A stretch of DNA of 64,000 nt from Streptomyces tauricus. GTDB taxonomy: Bacteria; Actinomycetota; Actinomycetes; Streptomycetales; Streptomycetaceae. The stretch lies in NCBI RefSeq assembly GCF_014650955.1, contig NZ_BMVY01000003.1:1-64000 (forward strand), given 5' to 3'. Made by a program: the position numbers and the translations under genes. Of the stretch, positions 45,619 through 54,814 are shown in pieces (positions within the stretch are counted from its first letter, which is position 1; each line of letters opens with the position of its first letter). Below the pieces are notes generated by a model that had not been told where the DNA came from, made no database searches, and saw nothing but the letters and a program-made list of their open reading frames with translations.

Positions 45619-46941
45619 GTGATCTCCCGAATCGATCTGCGCGGCGACGCCCTCCCCGAGGGCCCCGCCCTGCGCGACCTGCTGCCCCGAGCCGACTTCG
45701 ACGTTTCGGCCGCCCTGGAGAAGGTGCGTCCGATCTGCGAGGCCGTGCATCATCGGGGTGACGCGGCGCTGATCGACTACGCGGAGAAGTTCGACGGCGT
45801 CCGTCTGGAGTCCGTACGGGTCCCCGCGCAGGCCCTCACCGACGCGCTCGAACAGCTCGACAGGTCCGTCCGCGCGGCCCTGGAGGAGTCGATCCGCCGC
45901 GCCCGGATCGTCCACCGCGAGCAGCGCCGCACCACCCGCACCACCCAGGTGGTCCCCGGCGGCTCGGTCACCGAGAAGTGGGTGCCCGTCGACCGCGTCG
46001 GGCTGTACGCGCCCGGCGGCCGGTCCGTCTACCCCTCGTCCGTGATCATGAACGTGGTCCCGGCCCAGGAGGCAGGCGTCGGGTCGATCGCGCTCGCCTC
46101 ACCCGCCCAGTCCGACTTCGGTGGCCTGCCCCACCCGACGATCCTGGCCGCCTGCGCGCTGCTCGGCGTCGACGAGGTGTACGCGGCGGGCGGCGCGACC
46201 GCCGTGGCGATGTTCGCGTACGGCACCGAGTCCTGCCCGCCCGCCAACATGGTCACCGGCCCCGGCAACATCTGGGTCGCCGCCGCCAAGCGCTACTTCG
46301 CGGGCCGGATCGGCATCGACGCCGAGGCGGGACCGACCGAGATCGCGATCCTCGCCGACGACAGCGCCGACCCCGTGCACGTCGCCTCCGACCTGATCAG
46401 CCAGGCCGAGCACGACCCGCTCGCCGCCGCCGTCCTCGTCACCGACTCGCCCACCCTGGCCGACGCGGTCGCCAAGGAACTGGAACCGCAGGTCGCCGCC
46501 ACCAAGCACATCGAGGACCGGATCGTCCCGGCGCTGGCCGGCAGGCAGTCCGCGATCGTGCTGGTGGACGGCGTGGAGGAGGGCCTGCGGGTCGTCAACG
46601 CGTACGGCGCCGAGCACCTGGAGATCCAGACCGCCGACGCGCACGCGGTCGCCGACCGGGTCACCAACGCCGGTGCGGTCTTCGTCGGCCCCTGGGCGCC
46701 CGTCTCGCTGGGCGACTACGCGGCCGGCTCCAACCACGTCCTGCCGACCGGCGGCTGCGCCTGCCACTCCTCGGGCCTGTCCGTCCAGTCGTTCCTGCGC
46801 GGCATCCACATCGTCGACTACACCCGCGACGCGCTCGCGGAGGTCGCCCACCACGTGGTGACGCTCGCCGAGGCGGAGGACCTCCCCGCCCACGGCGCCG
46901 CGGTCAAGGCCCGGTTCGGCTGGAAGGTGCCCGGCAAGTGA
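45619..46941 (+). CDS. hisD: Histidinol dehydrogenase HisD
   Basis: Catalyses the last two steps of histidine synthesis, histidinol to histidine, with Zn and NAD. 440 residues from GTG 45619; the open frame further upstream lies in the divergent promoter region. Signatures: [39 protein letters not shown], and the catalytic His pair in the EHLEIQT and [15 protein letters not shown] regions. First gene of the his group; its stop overlaps hisC. Confidence 0.96.
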   Translation: MISRIDLRGDALPEGPALRDLLPRADFDVSAALEKVRPICEAVHHRGDAALIDYAEKFDGVRLESVRVPAQALTDALEQLDRSVRAALEESIRRARIVHREQRRTTRTTQVVPGGSVTEKWVPVDRVGLYAPGGRSVYPSSVIMNVVPAQEAGVGSIALASPAQSDFGGLPHPTILAACALLGVDEVYAAGGATAVAMFAYGTESCPPANMVTGPGNIWVAAAKRYFAGRIGIDAEAGPTEIAILADDSADPVHVASDLISQAEHDPLAAAVLVTDSPTLADAVAKELEPQVAATKHIEDRIVPALAGRQSAIVLVDGVEEGLRVVNAYGAEHLEIQTADAHAVADRVTNAGAVFVGPWAPVSLGDYAAGSNHVLPTGGCACHSSGLSVQSFLRGIHIVDYTRDALAEVAHHVVTLAEAEDLPAHGAAVKARFGWKVPGK

Positions 46942-48173
46942 GTACCTTCGGCGGTTCCTCCGACAGCTCCTCCGGCAGCTCCTTCGGTATGGAGGACCTG
47001 CCCGTCCGCGACGAGCTGCGCGGCAAGTCCCCGTACGGCGCCCCCCAGCTCGACGTGCCCGTACGGCTGAACACCAACGAGAATCCGTACCCGCTGCCCG
47101 AACCGCTCGTCGAGCGGATCACCGAGCGGGTGCGCGAGGCCGCGCGCCATCTCAACCGCTACCCCGACCGGGACGCGGTGGAGCTGCGCACCGAGCTGGC
47201 CGCCTATCTGACGAAGACCGGCAAGCACGTGGTCGGCGTCGAGAACGTGTGGGCGGCCAACGGCTCGAACGAGGTCATCCAGCAGCTGCTGCAGACCTTC
47301 GGCGGGCCCGGCCGCACCGCGATCGGCTTCGAGCCCTCGTACTCGATGCACGGGCTCATCTCGCGCGGCACCGGCACGGGCTGGATCTCCGGCCCCCGCA
47401 ACGACGACTTCACGATCGACGCGGTCGCCGCTGCGGAGGCCATCGCCGCGCACCGGCCCGACGTCGTGTTCATCACCACCCCCAACAACCCCACGGGCAA
47501 CGCGGTTCCGGCCGCCACCGTCCTCGCGCTGTACGAGGCGGCGCAGGCGGCCAGGGCCGGGACCGCCGGCGCGATGGTCATCGTCGACGAGGCGTACGTC
47601 GAGTTCAGTCACGGTGAGTCACTGCTCCCGCTGCTCGAAGATCGGCCGAATCTCGTCGTATCGCGCACCATGTCCAAGGCGTTCGGCGCGGCCGGGCTGC
47701 GCCTCGGCTACCTCGCCGCCCACCCGGCCGTCGTGGACGCCGTCCAGCTCGTACGGCTGCCGTACCACCTGTCGGCCGTCACCCAGGCGACCGCGCTGGC
47801 CGCCCTGGAGCACACCGACACCCTGCTCGGATACGTCGAGCAGTTGAAGACCGAGCGTGACCGGCTGGTGGCCGAACTGCGCGCGCTGGGTTTCGAGGTG
47901 ACCGAGTCCGACGCCAACTTCGTCCAGTTCGGCCGGTTCGACGGCGCGAGCGGATCGCACGAGGCCTGGCAACGGATCCTCGACCGGGGCGTCCTGGTCC
48001 GGGACAACGGCGTACCGGGGTGGCTGCGGGTCACCGCCGGCACCCCCGCCGAGAACGACGCGTTCCTCGACGCGGTCCGTGAGCTGTCGCGCGACCTACG
48101 GCGTGAGCCGCCGAAATCCGTGGGAGCCACCCCCACACCCCGCCCGAAGGACCCGAAGGAGCAGAGCGCATGA
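46938..48173 (+). CDS. hisC: Histidinol-phosphate aminotransferase HisC
   Basis: PLP-dependent class I/II aminotransferase. 411 residues from GTG 46938, overlapping the hisD stop by 4 bp. The first 18 residues are Ser/Gly-rich ([12 protein letters not shown]) before [12 protein letters not shown], so ATG 46989 is an alternative start. Key motifs: [31 protein letters not shown] and the PLP lysine in [17 protein letters not shown]. The stop overlaps the hisB ATG. Confidence 0.96.
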   Translation: MSTFGGSSDSSSGSSFGMEDLPVRDELRGKSPYGAPQLDVPVRLNTNENPYPLPEPLVERITERVREAARHLNRYPDRDAVELRTELAAYLTKTGKHVVGVENVWAANGSNEVIQQLLQTFGGPGRTAIGFEPSYSMHGLISRGTGTGWISGPRNDDFTIDAVAAAEAIAAHRPDVVFITTPNNPTGNAVPAATVLALYEAAQAARAGTAGAMVIVDEAYVEFSHGESLLPLLEDRPNLVVSRTMSKAFGAAGLRLGYLAAHPAVVDAVQLVRLPYHLSAVTQATALAALEHTDTLLGYVEQLKTERDRLVAELRALGFEVTESDANFVQFGRFDGASGSHEAWQRILDRGVLVRDNGVPGWLRVTAGTPAENDAFLDAVRELSRDLRREPPKSVGATPTPRPKDPKEQSA

Positions 48174-48763
48174 GCCGCGTAGGCCGTGTCGAACGGAACA
48201 CCAAGGAGACCTCCGTCGTCGTCGAGATCGATCTCGACGGCAGCGGAAAGGTCGATGTGTCGACAGGCGTCGGCTTCTACGACCACATGCTCGACCAGCT
48301 CGGCCGGCACGGTCTGTTCGACCTGACCGTCAAGACCGAGGGCGACCTGCACATCGACTCGCACCACACCATCGAGGACACCGCCCTCGCCCTCGGCGGC
48401 GCCTTCAAGCAGGCACTCGGCGACAAGGTCGGCATCTACCGCTTCGGCAACTGCACCGTCCCGCTGGACGAGTCGCTCGCCCAGGTCACCGTGGACCTCT
48501 CGGGCCGCCCCTACCTCGTGCACACCGAGCCCGAGAAGATGGCGCCGATGATCGGCGAGTACGACACGACGATGACCCGGCACATCCTGGAGTCCTTCGT
48601 CGCCCAGGCGCAGATCGCCCTGCACGTGCACGTGCCGTACGGGCGCAACGCCCACCACATCGTGGAGTGCCAGTTCAAGGCCCTCGCCCGGGCCCTGCGC
48701 TACGCCTCCGAGCGCGACCCGCGCGCGGCGGGCATCCTTCCCTCCACGAAGGGCGCGCTGTAA
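48170..48763 (+). CDS. hisB: Imidazoleglycerol-phosphate dehydratase HisB
   Basis: 197 residues, the monofunctional IGPD form without a histidinol-phosphatase domain. Metal-binding His motifs are visible: [22 protein letters not shown] and GRNAHHIVE, and the C-terminal LPSTKG. Mn-dependent dehydration of imidazole glycerol phosphate. ATG 48170 overlaps the hisC stop; a 54-residue gene begins 4 bp after its stop. Confidence 0.97.
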   Translation: MSRVGRVERNTKETSVVVEIDLDGSGKVDVSTGVGFYDHMLDQLGRHGLFDLTVKTEGDLHIDSHHTIEDTALALGGAFKQALGDKVGIYRFGNCTVPLDESLAQVTVDLSGRPYLVHTEPEKMAPMIGEYDTTMTRHILESFVAQAQIALHVHVPYGRNAHHIVECQFKALARALRYASERDPRAAGILPSTKGAL

Positions 48764-48766
48764 GCC

Positions 48767-48931
48767 ATGAGCGGCCTCTCCACCGTCCTGATCGTCGTCG
48801 GGCTCTTCCTGCTCGGCGGCGTGTACTCCTTCGTCAAGCAGCAGATGCCCAAGAGCCTCATCATCCTGCTGTCCATCGGCGCGGCCATGTGCCTCGTGGC
48901 CGGTGTCGTCCGCCTGGAGGTGTGGAATTGA
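48767..48931 (+). CDS. 54-residue membrane protein between hisB and hisH
   Basis: ATG 48767, TGA 48929-48931. It starts [16 protein letters not shown] and has two hydrophobic helices (about 5-20 and 31-48) linked by a basic turn [11 protein letters not shown]. No known motif. It begins 4 bp after the hisB stop and its TGA overlaps the TTG start of hisH, so its translation is tightly woven into the his operon. A real gene by position and codon bias; function unknown. Confidence 0.8.
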   Translation: MSGLSTVLIVVGLFLLGGVYSFVKQQMPKSLIILLSIGAAMCLVAGVVRLEVWN

Positions 48932-49572
48932 GTACCCCTTCCAAGCGAGTGGTCGTCTTTGACTACGGCTTCGGCAACGTCAGGTCCGCCGAACGCGCCC
49001 TCGCGCGCGCGGGCGCCGAGGTCGAGATCACCCGCGACTACGACAAGGCCATGGCCGCGGACGGCCTGCTGGTCCCGGGCGTCGGCGCCTTCGCCGCCTG
49101 TATGAAGGGCCTGCGGGACGCGCGCGGCGACTGGATCGTCGGCCGCCGCCTCGCCGGCGGCCGCCCGGTCCTCGGTATCTGCGTCGGCATGCAGATCCTC
49201 TTCGAACGCGGCATCGAACACGGCGTCGAGACCGAGGGCCTCGACGAGTGGCCGGGATCGGTCGAGCCGCTGCAGGCCGACATCGTGCCCCACATGGGCT
49301 GGAACACCGTCGAGTCCCCGGCCGGCACGAAGCTCTTCGCCGGCCTCGACGCCGACGCGCGCTTCTACTTCGTGCACTCGTACGCCGTCCACGACTGGTC
49401 CCTGGAGACCGCGAACCCGGCGATGCGCTCACCGCTCGTCACCTGGTCCACGCACGGCAAGCCCTTCGTGGCGGCCGTCGAGAACGGCGCCCTGTGGGCC
49501 ACCCAGTTCCACCCCGAGAAGTCCGGCGACGCCGGAGCCCAGCTGCTCACCAACTGGATCGGAACCCTGTAG
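48928..49572 (+). CDS. hisH: Imidazole glycerol phosphate synthase glutaminase HisH
   Basis: Class I glutamine amidotransferase that feeds ammonia to HisF (encoded at 50714). 214 residues from TTG 48928, with GGAGG (48916-48920) 7 bp upstream; a GTG at 48922 is too close to that site. The nucleophile Cys is in [11 protein letters not shown], and the catalytic His/Glu in QFHPEKSG. An N-terminal DYGFGNVRS loop and PHMGWN are typical. Four bases precede the priA start. Confidence 0.96.
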   Translation: MSTPSKRVVVFDYGFGNVRSAERALARAGAEVEITRDYDKAMAADGLLVPGVGAFAACMKGLRDARGDWIVGRRLAGGRPVLGICVGMQILFERGIEHGVETEGLDEWPGSVEPLQADIVPHMGWNTVESPAGTKLFAGLDADARFYFVHSYAVHDWSLETANPAMRSPLVTWSTHGKPFVAAVENGALWATQFHPEKSGDAGAQLLTNWIGTL

Positions 49573-49575
49573 ACC

Positions 49576-50301
49576 ATGGCCAAGCTCGAACTCCTCCCCG
49601 CCGTCGACGTCCGTGACGGCCAGGCCGTCCGGCTCGTGCACGGCGAGTCCGGCACGGAGACGTCGTACGGTTCCCCGCTGGAGGCCGCCCTCGCCTGGCA
49701 GCGGTCCGGCGCCGAGTGGCTGCACCTGGTGGACCTGGACGCCGCGTTCGGCACGGGCGACAACCGGGAGCTGATCGCCGAGGTCGCCCGCGCCATGGAC
49801 ATCAAGGTGGAGCTGTCCGGCGGCATCCGCGACGACGACACGCTCGCCGCCGCCCTCGCCACCGGCTGCACCCGCGTGAACCTCGGCACCGCCGCCCTGG
49901 AGACCCCCGAGTGGGTCGCCAAGGTCATCGCCGAGCACGGCGACAAGATCGCGGTCGGCCTCGACGTACGCGGCACCACCCTGCGCGGCCGCGGCTGGAC
50001 CCGCGACGGCGGCGACCTCTACGAGACGCTGGCGCGCCTCGACAAGGAGGGCTGCGCGCGGTACGTCGTCACCGACATCGCCAAGGACGGCACTCTCCAG
50101 GGCCCGAACCTGGAGCTCCTGAAGAACGTCTGCGCGGCCACCGACCGTCCCGTCGTCGCTTCCGGGGGCGTCTCCTCGCTGGACGACCTCCGCGCCCTCG
50201 CCGACCTCGTGTCCCTCGGGGTCGAGGGCGCGATCGTCGGAAAGGCCCTGTACGCCAAGGCGTTCACCCTGGAAGAGGCGCTCGCGGCGGTGGCCGGATG
50301 A
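49576..50301 (+). CDS. priA: Bifunctional isomerase PriA (HisA/TrpF)
   Basis: (Beta-alpha)8 barrel isomerising ProFAR in histidine synthesis and, in actinobacteria, phosphoribosyl-anthranilate in tryptophan synthesis. 241 residues. The catalytic Asp residues fall in [13 protein letters not shown] (about residue 11) and [14 protein letters not shown] (about residue 130). Phosphate-binding loops [10 protein letters not shown] and [11 protein letters not shown] are present. No trpF gene is seen near the trp genes here, consistent with the dual role. The stop overlaps the next gene. Confidence 0.94.
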   Translation: MAKLELLPAVDVRDGQAVRLVHGESGTETSYGSPLEAALAWQRSGAEWLHLVDLDAAFGTGDNRELIAEVARAMDIKVELSGGIRDDDTLAAALATGCTRVNLGTAALETPEWVAKVIAEHGDKIAVGLDVRGTTLRGRGWTRDGGDLYETLARLDKEGCARYVVTDIAKDGTLQGPNLELLKNVCAATDRPVVASGGVSSLDDLRALADLVSLGVEGAIVGKALYAKAFTLEEALAAVAG

Positions 50302-50717
50302 GCGCCGTGCGACGCGTCACGACCGGCGCCCCCTGGGAGGAGGCATTCGGTTACTCCCGCGCGGTGGAACTGCCGAACGGCCTCGTGCTGGTCTCCGGCT
50401 GCACCTCCGTGGTGGACGGCCAGATCGCCGGGGGAGACCCGTACGAGCAGGCCGTCAACTCCTTCAAGGTCGCCCTCGCCGCCCTGGAGCAGCTCGGCCT
50501 CGGCCGCGAGCACGTCGTCCGTACGCGGATGTACCTCACACACGCCCGGGACGTGGAGGACATCGGCCGCGCCCACAAGGAGTTCTTCGACGTGGTCCGG
50601 CCGGCCGCCTCGATGATCATCGTCTCCGGTTTCGTGGACCCCGGCCTGGTCGTCGAGGTCGAGGTGGAGGCGTACCGGGAGGCGGCGCCGGGGCCTCGGG
50701 AGGAGTCCGCCTCATGA
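50298..50717 (+). CDS. RidA/YjgF/YER057c family protein
   Basis: 139 residues. RidA enzymes hydrolyse reactive enamine/imine intermediates released by PLP enzymes; here the Arg-Pro segment VVRPAASMI and the final VVEVEVEAY match the family trimer fold. It lies inside the his operon, overlapping priA by 4 bp and hisF by 4 bp, so it is made with them. Whether it detoxifies a product of this pathway is inference. Confidence 0.88.
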   Translation: MSAVRRVTTGAPWEEAFGYSRAVELPNGLVLVSGCTSVVDGQIAGGDPYEQAVNSFKVALAALEQLGLGREHVVRTRMYLTHARDVEDIGRAHKEFFDVVRPAASMIIVSGFVDPGLVVEVEVEAYREAAPGPREESAS

Positions 50718-51469
50718 CCCTCGCCGTACGAGTGATCCCCTGCCTGGACGTCGACAACGGCCGGGTCGTCAAGGGCGTCAACTTCCAGAACCTGCGCGAC
50801 GCGGGCGACCCCGTCGAGATGGCCAAGGTGTACGACGCCGAGGGCGCCGACGAGCTGACGTTCCTGGACATCACCGCGTCCTCCGGCAACCGCGAGACCA
50901 CCTACGACGTGGTGCGCCGCACCGCCGAGCAGGTGTTCATCCCGCTCACGGTGGGCGGCGGCGTGCGCACCGCCGAGGACGTCGACAAGCTGCTGCGGGC
51001 GGGCGCGGACAAGGTCGGCGTCAACACGGCCGCCATCGCCCGCCCCGACCTGATCCGCGAGATCGCGGAGCGCTTCGGCCGGCAGGTCCTCGTCCTGTCG
51101 GTGGACGCGCGCAGGACGGCCGCCGGGACCTTCGAGGTCACCACCCACGGCGGCCGCGAGGGCACCGGCATCGACGCCGTCGAGTGGGCGCACCGGGCCG
51201 CCGAACTGGGCGCGGGCGAGATCCTGCTCAACTCGATGGACGCCGACGGCACGAAGGACGGCTACGACCTGGAGATGATCGGGGCCGTGCGCAAGCACGT
51301 CACGGTGCCGGTCATCGCCTCGGGCGGCGCGGGGCGGCTGGACGACTTCGCGCCGGCCGTCACCGCGGGCGCGGACGCCGTGCTGGCCGCCTCCGTCTTC
51401 CACTTCGGCGATCTGCGGATCGGCCAGGTGAAGCAGACGCTGCGGGAGGCCGGGCACCCTGTGCGGTGA
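50714..51469 (+). CDS. hisF: Imidazole glycerol phosphate synthase cyclase HisF
   Basis: (Beta-alpha)8 barrel subunit that joins ammonia from HisH to PRFAR, giving IGP and AICAR. 251 residues. The catalytic Asp residues are in [17 protein letters not shown] (near residue 11) and [15 protein letters not shown] (near residue 130). [21 protein letters not shown] and [11 protein letters not shown] are phosphate-binding loops. Last gene of this operon; a strong terminator follows. Confidence 0.97.
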   Translation: MTLAVRVIPCLDVDNGRVVKGVNFQNLRDAGDPVEMAKVYDAEGADELTFLDITASSGNRETTYDVVRRTAEQVFIPLTVGGGVRTAEDVDKLLRAGADKVGVNTAAIARPDLIREIAERFGRQVLVLSVDARRTAAGTFEVTTHGGREGTGIDAVEWAHRAAELGAGEILLNSMDADGTKDGYDLEMIGAVRKHVTVPVIASGGAGRLDDFAPAVTAGADAVLAASVFHFGDLRIGQVKQTLREAGHPVR

Positions 51470-51490
51470 CGTCCCCCTGACGTCGTGTCG

Positions 51491-51529
51491 ACGAGAGCCC
51501 CGGCCGCTGGACGCGGCCGGGGCTCTCGT
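51491..51529 (+). terminator. his operon terminator
   Basis: Perfect 17-bp inverted repeat (51491-51507 with 51513-51529, loop TGGAC) 22 bp after the hisF stop. Confidence 0.88.
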
Positions 51530-51553
51530 CTGTCCGGAGCGGGGAGATGAGAA

Positions 51554-51589
51554 AGAAAAGTTGCGCAGTTTTTATTGCGCAACTTTTCT
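51554..51589. promoter_or_regulatory. Dyad operator upstream of the ArsR-type gene
   Basis: Perfect 14-bp inverted repeat AGAAAAGTTGCGCA with its complement (51554-51567 and 51576-51589) around an AT-rich 8-bp centre, 22 bp before the ArsR ATG. Its AT content stands out. Position and symmetry suit an autoregulatory operator for the winged-helix protein encoded next. It lacks the G/C-rich arms of the terminators here, so a terminator role is less likely. Confidence 0.75.
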
Positions 51590-51610
51590 TCTGTATCTAC
51601 GGTCGGTGCC

Positions 51611-52198
51611 ATGAGCGGCACGGAGAACCAACCGATCACGGACCTCGGCACCCTCAAGGCCCTGGCCCACCCCCTGCGGATGCAGCTCTACCGGGGCTTG
51701 TGCGTCGCCCGCACCGCCACCGCCTCCCAGCTCGCCGAGCAGGTCGACGAAGCGGTCTCCCTGGTCAGCTACCACCTGCGCAAACTCGCCGAGCACGGGC
51801 TGATCGAGGCGGCCGAGGGGCGCAGCGGCGACGGCCGTGAGCGCTGGTGGCAGCCCGCCACGCAGGGCGTGAGCATCCGGGACCAGGACTTCCGGTACGC
51901 ACCCGAGCGGGCCGCCGCGCACCTCGCCGCCACCCGGCTCTTCCACCAGCAGCGGTCCGACATGTACCGCCGCTACCTCGACGAACGCCTCACCTGGGGC
52001 CCCGAGTGGAACTCCGCCGCCCCCGACAACGAGTCGCTGCTACGGCTGACCGCCGCCGAACTGGCCGAGCTGAGCGCGGAGTTGCTGGCCCTCGCGAAGA
52101 AGTACGACGAGAAGGGGCGTGCCGCCGAGGCCGCCGGCGAGACCGAGGGGCGCGAGAACGTCGCGCTGCACGCGCTCGCCTTCCCGTTCCGCACCTGA
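51611..52198 (+). CDS. ArsR-family transcriptional regulator
   Basis: 195 residues from ATG 51611; the frame is open to 51575 but that part overlaps the operator. Winged helix in residues about 10-75: DLGTLKALAHPLRMQLYRGL, recognition helix AVSLVSYHLRKLAEHGLIE, wing with RERWWQP. The C-terminal half is helical and probably senses a ligand or dimerises; no Cys metal-binding motif is seen, so arsenic sensing is not implied. It probably controls itself and the MFS gene 54 bp downstream. Confidence 0.88.
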   Translation: MSGTENQPITDLGTLKALAHPLRMQLYRGLCVARTATASQLAEQVDEAVSLVSYHLRKLAEHGLIEAAEGRSGDGRERWWQPATQGVSIRDQDFRYAPERAAAHLAATRLFHQQRSDMYRRYLDERLTWGPEWNSAAPDNESLLRLTAAELAELSAELLALAKKYDEKGRAAEAAGETEGRENVALHALAFPFRT

Positions 52199-52243
52199 GA
52201 CCTCGTTCCTGAGACCTCGTTCCTGAGACTTCGCACCTGAGAG
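52193..52243 (+). repeat. 14-bp tandem repeat between ArsR and MFS genes
   Basis: CCTGAGACCTCGTT is repeated about 3.5 times (52193, 52207, 52221, partial 52235), with small changes in the last copies. The first unit includes the ArsR stop codon region. Confidence 0.85.
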
Positions 52244-52252
52244 GCCGTCGCT

Positions 52253-53521
52253 GTGACCGTCACGCCCGCGATCTCCGCAGGTGCCCCGCCGGCCGGGGAG
52301 CGCCCCGCCCACCGCGACCCCGACGTCCTGCGCTGGCTCGGCGCGTACACCTCCTCGGCGATCGGCGACAACGTCTACTACGTGGCGCTGTCCTGGGCCG
52401 CCGTGCAGTCCGGTACGCCCTCGCAGGCCGGGCTCGTGATGGCCGCGAGCGCCGTGCCGCGTGCCCTGCTCATGCTGGGCGGGGGAGTGATCGCCGACCG
52501 CTTCGGCCCGCGTCGCGTGCTGATCACCGGCAACGGCGTGCGGTGCGCGGTGGTGGCCGCCGTCGCCGTCGTGCTGCTGGTGAGCAGCCCCGGACTGTGG
52601 CTGCTCGGGGTGCTCGCCCTGCTCTTCGGCGTGGTCGACGCCGCGCTCATGCCCGCGCTCGGCGCGCTGCCTGCCCGGATCACCACCCGCGGCCAACTGG
52701 CCAGGGTGCAGGGCATGCGCGGCATGGCGAACCGGCTCGCGGGCGTCCTGGGCGCCCCGCTCGGCGGCCTCGGAGTGGCCCTCGGCGGCGCCGCGGCGGC
52801 CTTCGGCGCGGCGGCGCTCTTCTTCGCGGTGGCGCTGCCGCTGCTGGCGGCCGTCCGGATCGGACGCCTGCCGCGGGAGGCGGCCGCCGGACGGGAGCGG
52901 GCCGCCCGGCCCACCGCCGCGCGGGAACTGCGGGACGGCCTGAACCACATCCGGCGCAACCCCGTCCTCGCCCGGCTCATGCTGGTCATCGCGCTGAGCG
53001 ACCTGGGTTTCGTCGGACCGCTGAACGTCGGACTGGCCCTGCTCGCGGACGAACGCGGCTGGGGCGCCTCGGGGATGGGCTGGGTGCTGGCGGGTTTCGG
53101 CACCGGGGCGGGCGCGATGTCCCTGCTGCTGACCGTGCGGGGGCGGGTGCCGCGCGCGGGGCTGGTGCTGTCCGTGACGATCGCCGTCGGAGCCGTCGCC
53201 GTCGGGGCGGTCGCGTACGTGCCGACGCTCGCCGCGGCCGTCGGCGTGGCGCTCGCCGTCGGCCTGCTCGCCGGGCTGAGCGGGGCGTTGTGCGGGGCGC
53301 TGATACAGACCGAGTCGGATCCCGCGTTCGTCGGACGGGTGACCTCCGTGGCGAGCCTCTTCAGCCTCGGGCTCGCCCCGCTCACGTTCCCGCTGACCGG
53401 CGCGGCGATCGCGCTCTGGGGGACCGGCCCGGTCTTCGCCGCCGGCGCGGGCGTGTGCGCGCTCGGCGGGCTGGCGGGGCTCGGCTCCGGGGCGTTGCGG
53501 CGCGCGGAACTCCCGCGGTGA
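52253..53521 (+). CDS. MFS transporter, probable exporter
   Basis: 422 residues, twelve hydrophobic segments. The loop between segments 2 and 3 reads GVIADRFGPRRVLITG, the MFS motif A form (G-x3-D-R-x-G-R/P-R). A central hydrophilic loop (residues about 205-240) splits two halves. Placed just after an ArsR-type repressor, the usual layout of an inducible drug exporter. Substrate unknown. GTG 52253. Confidence 0.88.
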   Translation: MTVTPAISAGAPPAGERPAHRDPDVLRWLGAYTSSAIGDNVYYVALSWAAVQSGTPSQAGLVMAASAVPRALLMLGGGVIADRFGPRRVLITGNGVRCAVVAAVAVVLLVSSPGLWLLGVLALLFGVVDAALMPALGALPARITTRGQLARVQGMRGMANRLAGVLGAPLGGLGVALGGAAAAFGAAALFFAVALPLLAAVRIGRLPREAAAGRERAARPTAARELRDGLNHIRRNPVLARLMLVIALSDLGFVGPLNVGLALLADERGWGASGMGWVLAGFGTGAGAMSLLLTVRGRVPRAGLVLSVTIAVGAVAVGAVAYVPTLAAAVGVALAVGLLAGLSGALCGALIQTESDPAFVGRVTSVASLFSLGLAPLTFPLTGAAIALWGTGPVFAAGAGVCALGGLAGLGSGALRRAELPR

Positions 53522-53536
53522 GGCCGCCACCTGTGC

Positions 53537-53569
53537 GGCCACCCGCGCCCGTGCGGAGCGCGGGTGGCC
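53537..53569. terminator. Terminator between convergent MFS and TIGR03085 genes
   Basis: 12-bp perfect inverted repeat (GGCCACCCGCGC, 53537-53548 with 53558-53569, loop of 9), 16 bp after the MFS stop and 10 bp beyond the stop of the opposite gene. Confidence 0.8.
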
Positions 53570-53578
53570 ATGACCGGC

Positions 53579-54214
53579 CTACAGACCCAGTTGCTTCGTC
53601 TCCTGGAGCTTGACGATCGCGTCCTTGTCGCCGTCGACCTCCACATCGGCCACGCCCTGGCGGCCGTGGGCGAAGAGGACCAGCTCGGAGGGCTCACCGG
53701 TGACCGTGACGACGGGGGTGCCCTTGTGCGCGACGACCGTCTGCCCGTCCGGGCGCCGCAGGACCAGACCCGTGGGCGCGCCCCGGCCCATCAGACGGGC
53801 CGCGCGTTCGAGACGGGACCACAGGGCGTCCTGGAAGACCGGGTCGAGCACCCGGGGAACCCAGTCGGGCCGGGCACGGCGTACGTCCTCGGTGTGGACG
53901 TAGAACTCGATCGCGTTCGACGCCTCGTCGATCTGCTTCAGGGAGAACGGCGAGAAACGCGGCGGCCCCGTACGGATCAGCTGGATCAGCTCCTCGTACG
54001 GCTTCTCGGCGAACTCCGCCATCACCCGGTCGAGCCGAGACGCGAGCTGCTTGATCAGGAGACCGCCGGCGGCGTCCGGGCGGCGCTCGCGCACCACGAC
54101 ATGGGCGGCGAGATCGCGGGTGTTCCAGCCCTCGCACAGAGTGGGGGCGTCCGGTCCCTCCGCCTCCAACAGATCGGCGAGGAGGAGTCGTTCACGCTTC
54201 GCATGGGTCGACAT
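53579..54214 (-). CDS. TIGR03085 family protein (DinB-like fold)
   Basis: 211 residues from ATG 54214. Actinobacterial family related to mycothiol-dependent maleylpyruvate isomerase N-terminal domains: WNTRDLAAHVVVRERRPDA with the metal-ligand His near residue 38, and later FYVHTEDVRRARPDW. Exact reaction unknown; a metal-dependent transferase using mycothiol is a fair family-based guess. It is the only - strand gene between hisD and the window's end region. Confidence 0.85.
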   Translation of the reverse strand: MSTHAKRERLLLADLLEAEGPDAPTLCEGWNTRDLAAHVVVRERRPDAAGGLLIKQLASRLDRVMAEFAEKPYEELIQLIRTGPPRFSPFSLKQIDEASNAIEFYVHTEDVRRARPDWVPRVLDPVFQDALWSRLERAARLMGRGAPTGLVLRRPDGQTVVAHKGTPVVTVTGEPSELVLFAHGRQGVADVEVDGDKDAIVKLQETKQLGL

Positions 54215-54356
54215 GTCTGCCAGCCTACGACCGCCCCGGCGGTCCGCCCACTTCTGCGGGCCACCGATATCCCGTTGACGGGTTTCCGCCCCACCGCGCC
54301 TCTCATCCAGTGGACGCCGTCCGGGTACGTACGGCCGGCGCGGCACAATGGTCGGC

Positions 54357-54803
54357 ATGACCAGCACGCCCACGCCCAGCAGGCCCAGCGGCCTGGACCC
54401 CGAGATCGCCGCACGCCTCAGGCGCAGCGCCGACGGGCTCGTACCCGCCATCGCCCAGCAGTACGACACCGGTGAGGTGCTGATGCTCGGCTGGATGGAC
54501 GACGAGGCGCTGCATCGCACGCTGACGACCGGCCGGTGCACCTACTGGTCGCGCAGCCGCCGGGAGTACTGGGTCAAGGGCGACACCTCCGGGCACTTCC
54601 AGTGGGTCAGGTCCGTCGCCCTCGACTGCGACGCCGACACCCTGCTGGTCAAGGTCGACCAGGTGGGCGCCGCCTGCCACACCGGCGACCGCACCTGCTT
54701 CGACGCCGACGTGCTCCTCAAGGACGCCGGGGGCGTCGGGGAGTCCGGAGACGGCGGGGAGTCCGGAGACGCCGGTTCCGGCGTACCGGCCGTGGATCAG
54801 TAA
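54357..54803 (+). CDS. hisI: Phosphoribosyl-AMP cyclohydrolase HisI
   Basis: Zn enzyme opening the ring of PR-AMP in histidine synthesis; the PR-ATP pyrophosphohydrolase part (HisE) is not fused here. 148 residues. Motifs: [30 protein letters not shown] and [21 protein letters not shown] with metal-binding Cys/Asp. ATG 54357 (an ATG three codons earlier is possible). The C-terminus ends in a [15 protein letters not shown] repeat. It lies 11 bp before trpE, mixing the two pathways in one transcript. Confidence 0.94.
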   Translation: MTSTPTPSRPSGLDPEIAARLRRSADGLVPAIAQQYDTGEVLMLGWMDDEALHRTLTTGRCTYWSRSRREYWVKGDTSGHFQWVRSVALDCDADTLLVKVDQVGAACHTGDRTCFDADVLLKDAGGVGESGDGGESGDAGSGVPAVDQ

Positions 54804-54814
54804 GGTCAGCCGCC

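Noticed and set aside
54804..54814. trp attenuator before trpE
   Set aside because: Only 11 bp separate hisI and trpE, too short for a leader peptide and hairpins.
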